From the NCBI GenBank assembly GCA_955652855.1, contig CATPCN010000203.1, forward strand, positions 1 to 6,830: DNA of 6,830 nucleotides, given 5' to 3'. This DNA comes from an uncultured Chthoniobacterales bacterium (lineage in GTDB: Bacteria; Verrucomicrobiota; Verrucomicrobiae; Chthoniobacterales; UBA10450). Below the pieces are notes generated by a model. It worked only from the letters and a program-made list of their open reading frames with translations, was not told the origin of the DNA and made no database searches. The translations under genes and the position numbers were made by a program. Of this stretch, positions 6,223-6,830 are shown piece after piece (the stretch's first letter is position 1; every line of letters begins with the position of its first letter).

Positions 6223-6267
6223 TTCCCAAGCTGGACGTCGCGGGTTCGAACCCCGTCTCCCGCTCCA
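6223..6267 (+). tRNA. tRNA-Gly(CCC), 3' half only (fragment)
   Basis: Reading in order: anticodon loop TTCCCAA (6223-6229, anticodon CCC), anticodon 3' stem GCTGG, a five-base variable region, T-stem GCGGG (6240-6244), T-loop TTCGAAC, closing strand CCCGT, acceptor strand CTCCCGC (6257-6263), discriminator T and encoded CCA. The TCCA end and the GCGGGAG-type acceptor are typical of bacterial tRNA-Gly. The expected partner of the anticodon stem (CCAGC) is absent just upstream, where TGCGT stands, and no D-arm can be drawn. So this is a 3' fragment and cannot give a working tRNA by itself. Confidence 0.8.
6223..6267 (+). other. Attachment (att) core of a tRNA-Gly-targeting integrative element
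   Basis: Integrases of genomic islands commonly recombine within the 3' half of a tRNA gene, from the anticodon loop onward, and lie right beside it. This fragment begins exactly at the anticodon loop and a tyrosine integrase gene ends 57 bases away. With no 5' half of the tRNA here, it is better read as a junction between two elements or an attP than as the intact chromosomal end. The exact crossover core within it cannot be fixed. Confidence 0.6.
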
Positions 6268-6300
6268 AAATCAACAACTTACAGACTCCCTAAAAACACA

Positions 6301-6318
6301 CCCTCCATAGCCCTCCAT
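6301..6318. repeat. Tandem CCCTCCAT direct repeat between att site and integrase
   Basis: CCCTCCAT at 6301-6308 and 6311-6318, ten bases apart, about one helical turn. It lies in the short gap between the tRNA fragment and the integrase stop. A paired protein-binding site is possible; it could be chance. Confidence 0.5.
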
Positions 6319-6324
6319 TAAGAA

Positions 6325-6830
6325 TCATGCCGACCTCTTTCGCGCCCGAACAGCCTTCGGGAGAACGGAGTCCTCAAGCTTCTTGGCAGCGGTCGCCCGG
6401 TCCTTCATGCTCGACTTGGTGTAAACATCCAGAGCCACTCCGATGCCATGCCCGCGTTGGTCGGCGGAAACCTTAGGGTCCACCTTGGCGTGGTGTCCAA
6501 GGCTGGCATGTGTCCGCCGCAAAACCTGAAAGTTCACCCAGCCCAATCCGATCGGTTCCAACTTGGTTCGAATGTGATCCTCTAGTAAAGAGGACCGCCA
6601 GAGCGGCTGGCCAGTCTCACCGGCAAACACGTACGTTTTTGGATTGTGATCCACTGCCTTCTCCATCCAATCGCGAAGGAAGGAAGCAGTAGAGGGAGGA
6701 ACCGCGATTTTACGAACCAAACCGTTCTTTGGAGCCGCGAACTTCCCTCGGTACACACGCTGTCGAATCTCGATCACTGAAGCATCCGCTCGTACGTGCT
6801 CCCTCTGAATAGCCAGAAGTTCACCGGGAC
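6325..6830 (-). CDS. Tyrosine integrase, C-terminal catalytic part (runs off the right edge)
   Basis: At least 167 codons of a phage/island-type tyrosine integrase; the frame is open to the window edge, so the N-terminus lies outside. The visible part starts in PGELLAIQREHV, the segment just after the first catalytic Arg. The two bases at the edge fit an Arg codon (NGT). A Lys in APKNGLVRK is the likely beta-hairpin residue. Box II reads FQVLRRTHAS, with Gln where His is usual and Arg after it. RGHGIG carries the second His and DVYTK the nucleophile Tyr. A GTG at 6777 is the first internal start but would remove the first Arg motif, so I reject it as the true start. The gene points toward the tRNA-Gly fragment and is its likely cognate integrase. 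The sequence style resembles Acidobacteriota integrases, from memory. Confidence 0.88.
   Translation of the reverse strand, partial: PGELLAIQREHVRADASVIEIRQRVYRGKFAAPKNGLVRKIAVPPSTASFLRDWMEKAVDHNPKTYVFAGETGQPLWRSSLLEDHIRTKLEPIGLGWVNFQVLRRTHASLGHHAKVDPKVSADQRGHGIGVALDVYTKSSMKDRATAAKKLEDSVLPKAVRARKRSA

Noticed and set aside
6024..6267. A complete tRNA-Gly interrupted by a group I intron, or a tmRNA
   Set aside because: The 5' acceptor strand matches, but no D-arm or anticodon 5' stem follows, and I cannot find a group I core or a tag reading frame in a convincing order.

Overview
The window reads as accessory DNA of a bacterial chromosome or integrative element: three stacked tyrosine recombinase genes, a stand-alone RES-domain gene, a replication-relaxation family gene, a fragment of a glycine tRNA gene and the end of a further integrase. 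Base composition is moderately GC-rich. From memory of family resemblance only, the partial integrase at the right edge and the replication-relaxation protein look most like proteins of Acidobacteriota; Proteobacteria are the main alternative. This is a weak taxonomic inference.

Layout. About 5-3649 is a compact mobile element of the Recombinase-In-Trio (RIT) kind. It holds three overlapping co-directional tyrosine recombinase genes (ritA 323-1549, ritB 1549-2487, ritC 2480-3487), and each protein keeps a full catalytic set. By hand I can align the first ~48 bases with the reverse complement of 3604-3649: both start GTACAC and share ordered blocks to an ATGTT near the inner end. I take these as diverged terminal inverted repeats, giving an element of about 3.65 kb. 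The right end also has a perfect 14-bp inverted repeat and several copies of a TTATGTTSTGC-like motif, likely recombinase-binding sites.

3650-4013 has no convincing gene but contains a 16-bp perfect palindrome and a stable hairpin. 4014-4904 encodes a 296-residue RES-domain protein with the family's Arg, Glu and Ser in place but no adjacent Xre-type antitoxin. It converges, with 9 bases between the stops, on a minus-strand replication-relaxation (Replic_Relax) gene (4914-5993). Upstream of that gene is a 230-base non-coding stretch full of ACTCC/GGAGT repeats.

6223-6267 is the 3' half of a tRNA-Gly(CCC) gene, from the anticodon loop to an encoded CCA, with no matching 5' half. The 3' end of a tyrosine integrase gene lies 57 bases further on (6325 to beyond the right edge, minus strand). 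This is the usual arrangement of a tRNA attachment site next to its integrase. Because the 5' half of the tRNA is missing, the site looks like a junction between tandem elements, or the attP of a circular form, rather than the chromosomal end that restores the tRNA.

How the parts fit: the replication-relaxation gene and RES gene appear to be cargo near one end of a tRNA-Gly-targeting integrative element, and the RIT element is a second, independent mobile element that landed beside them.
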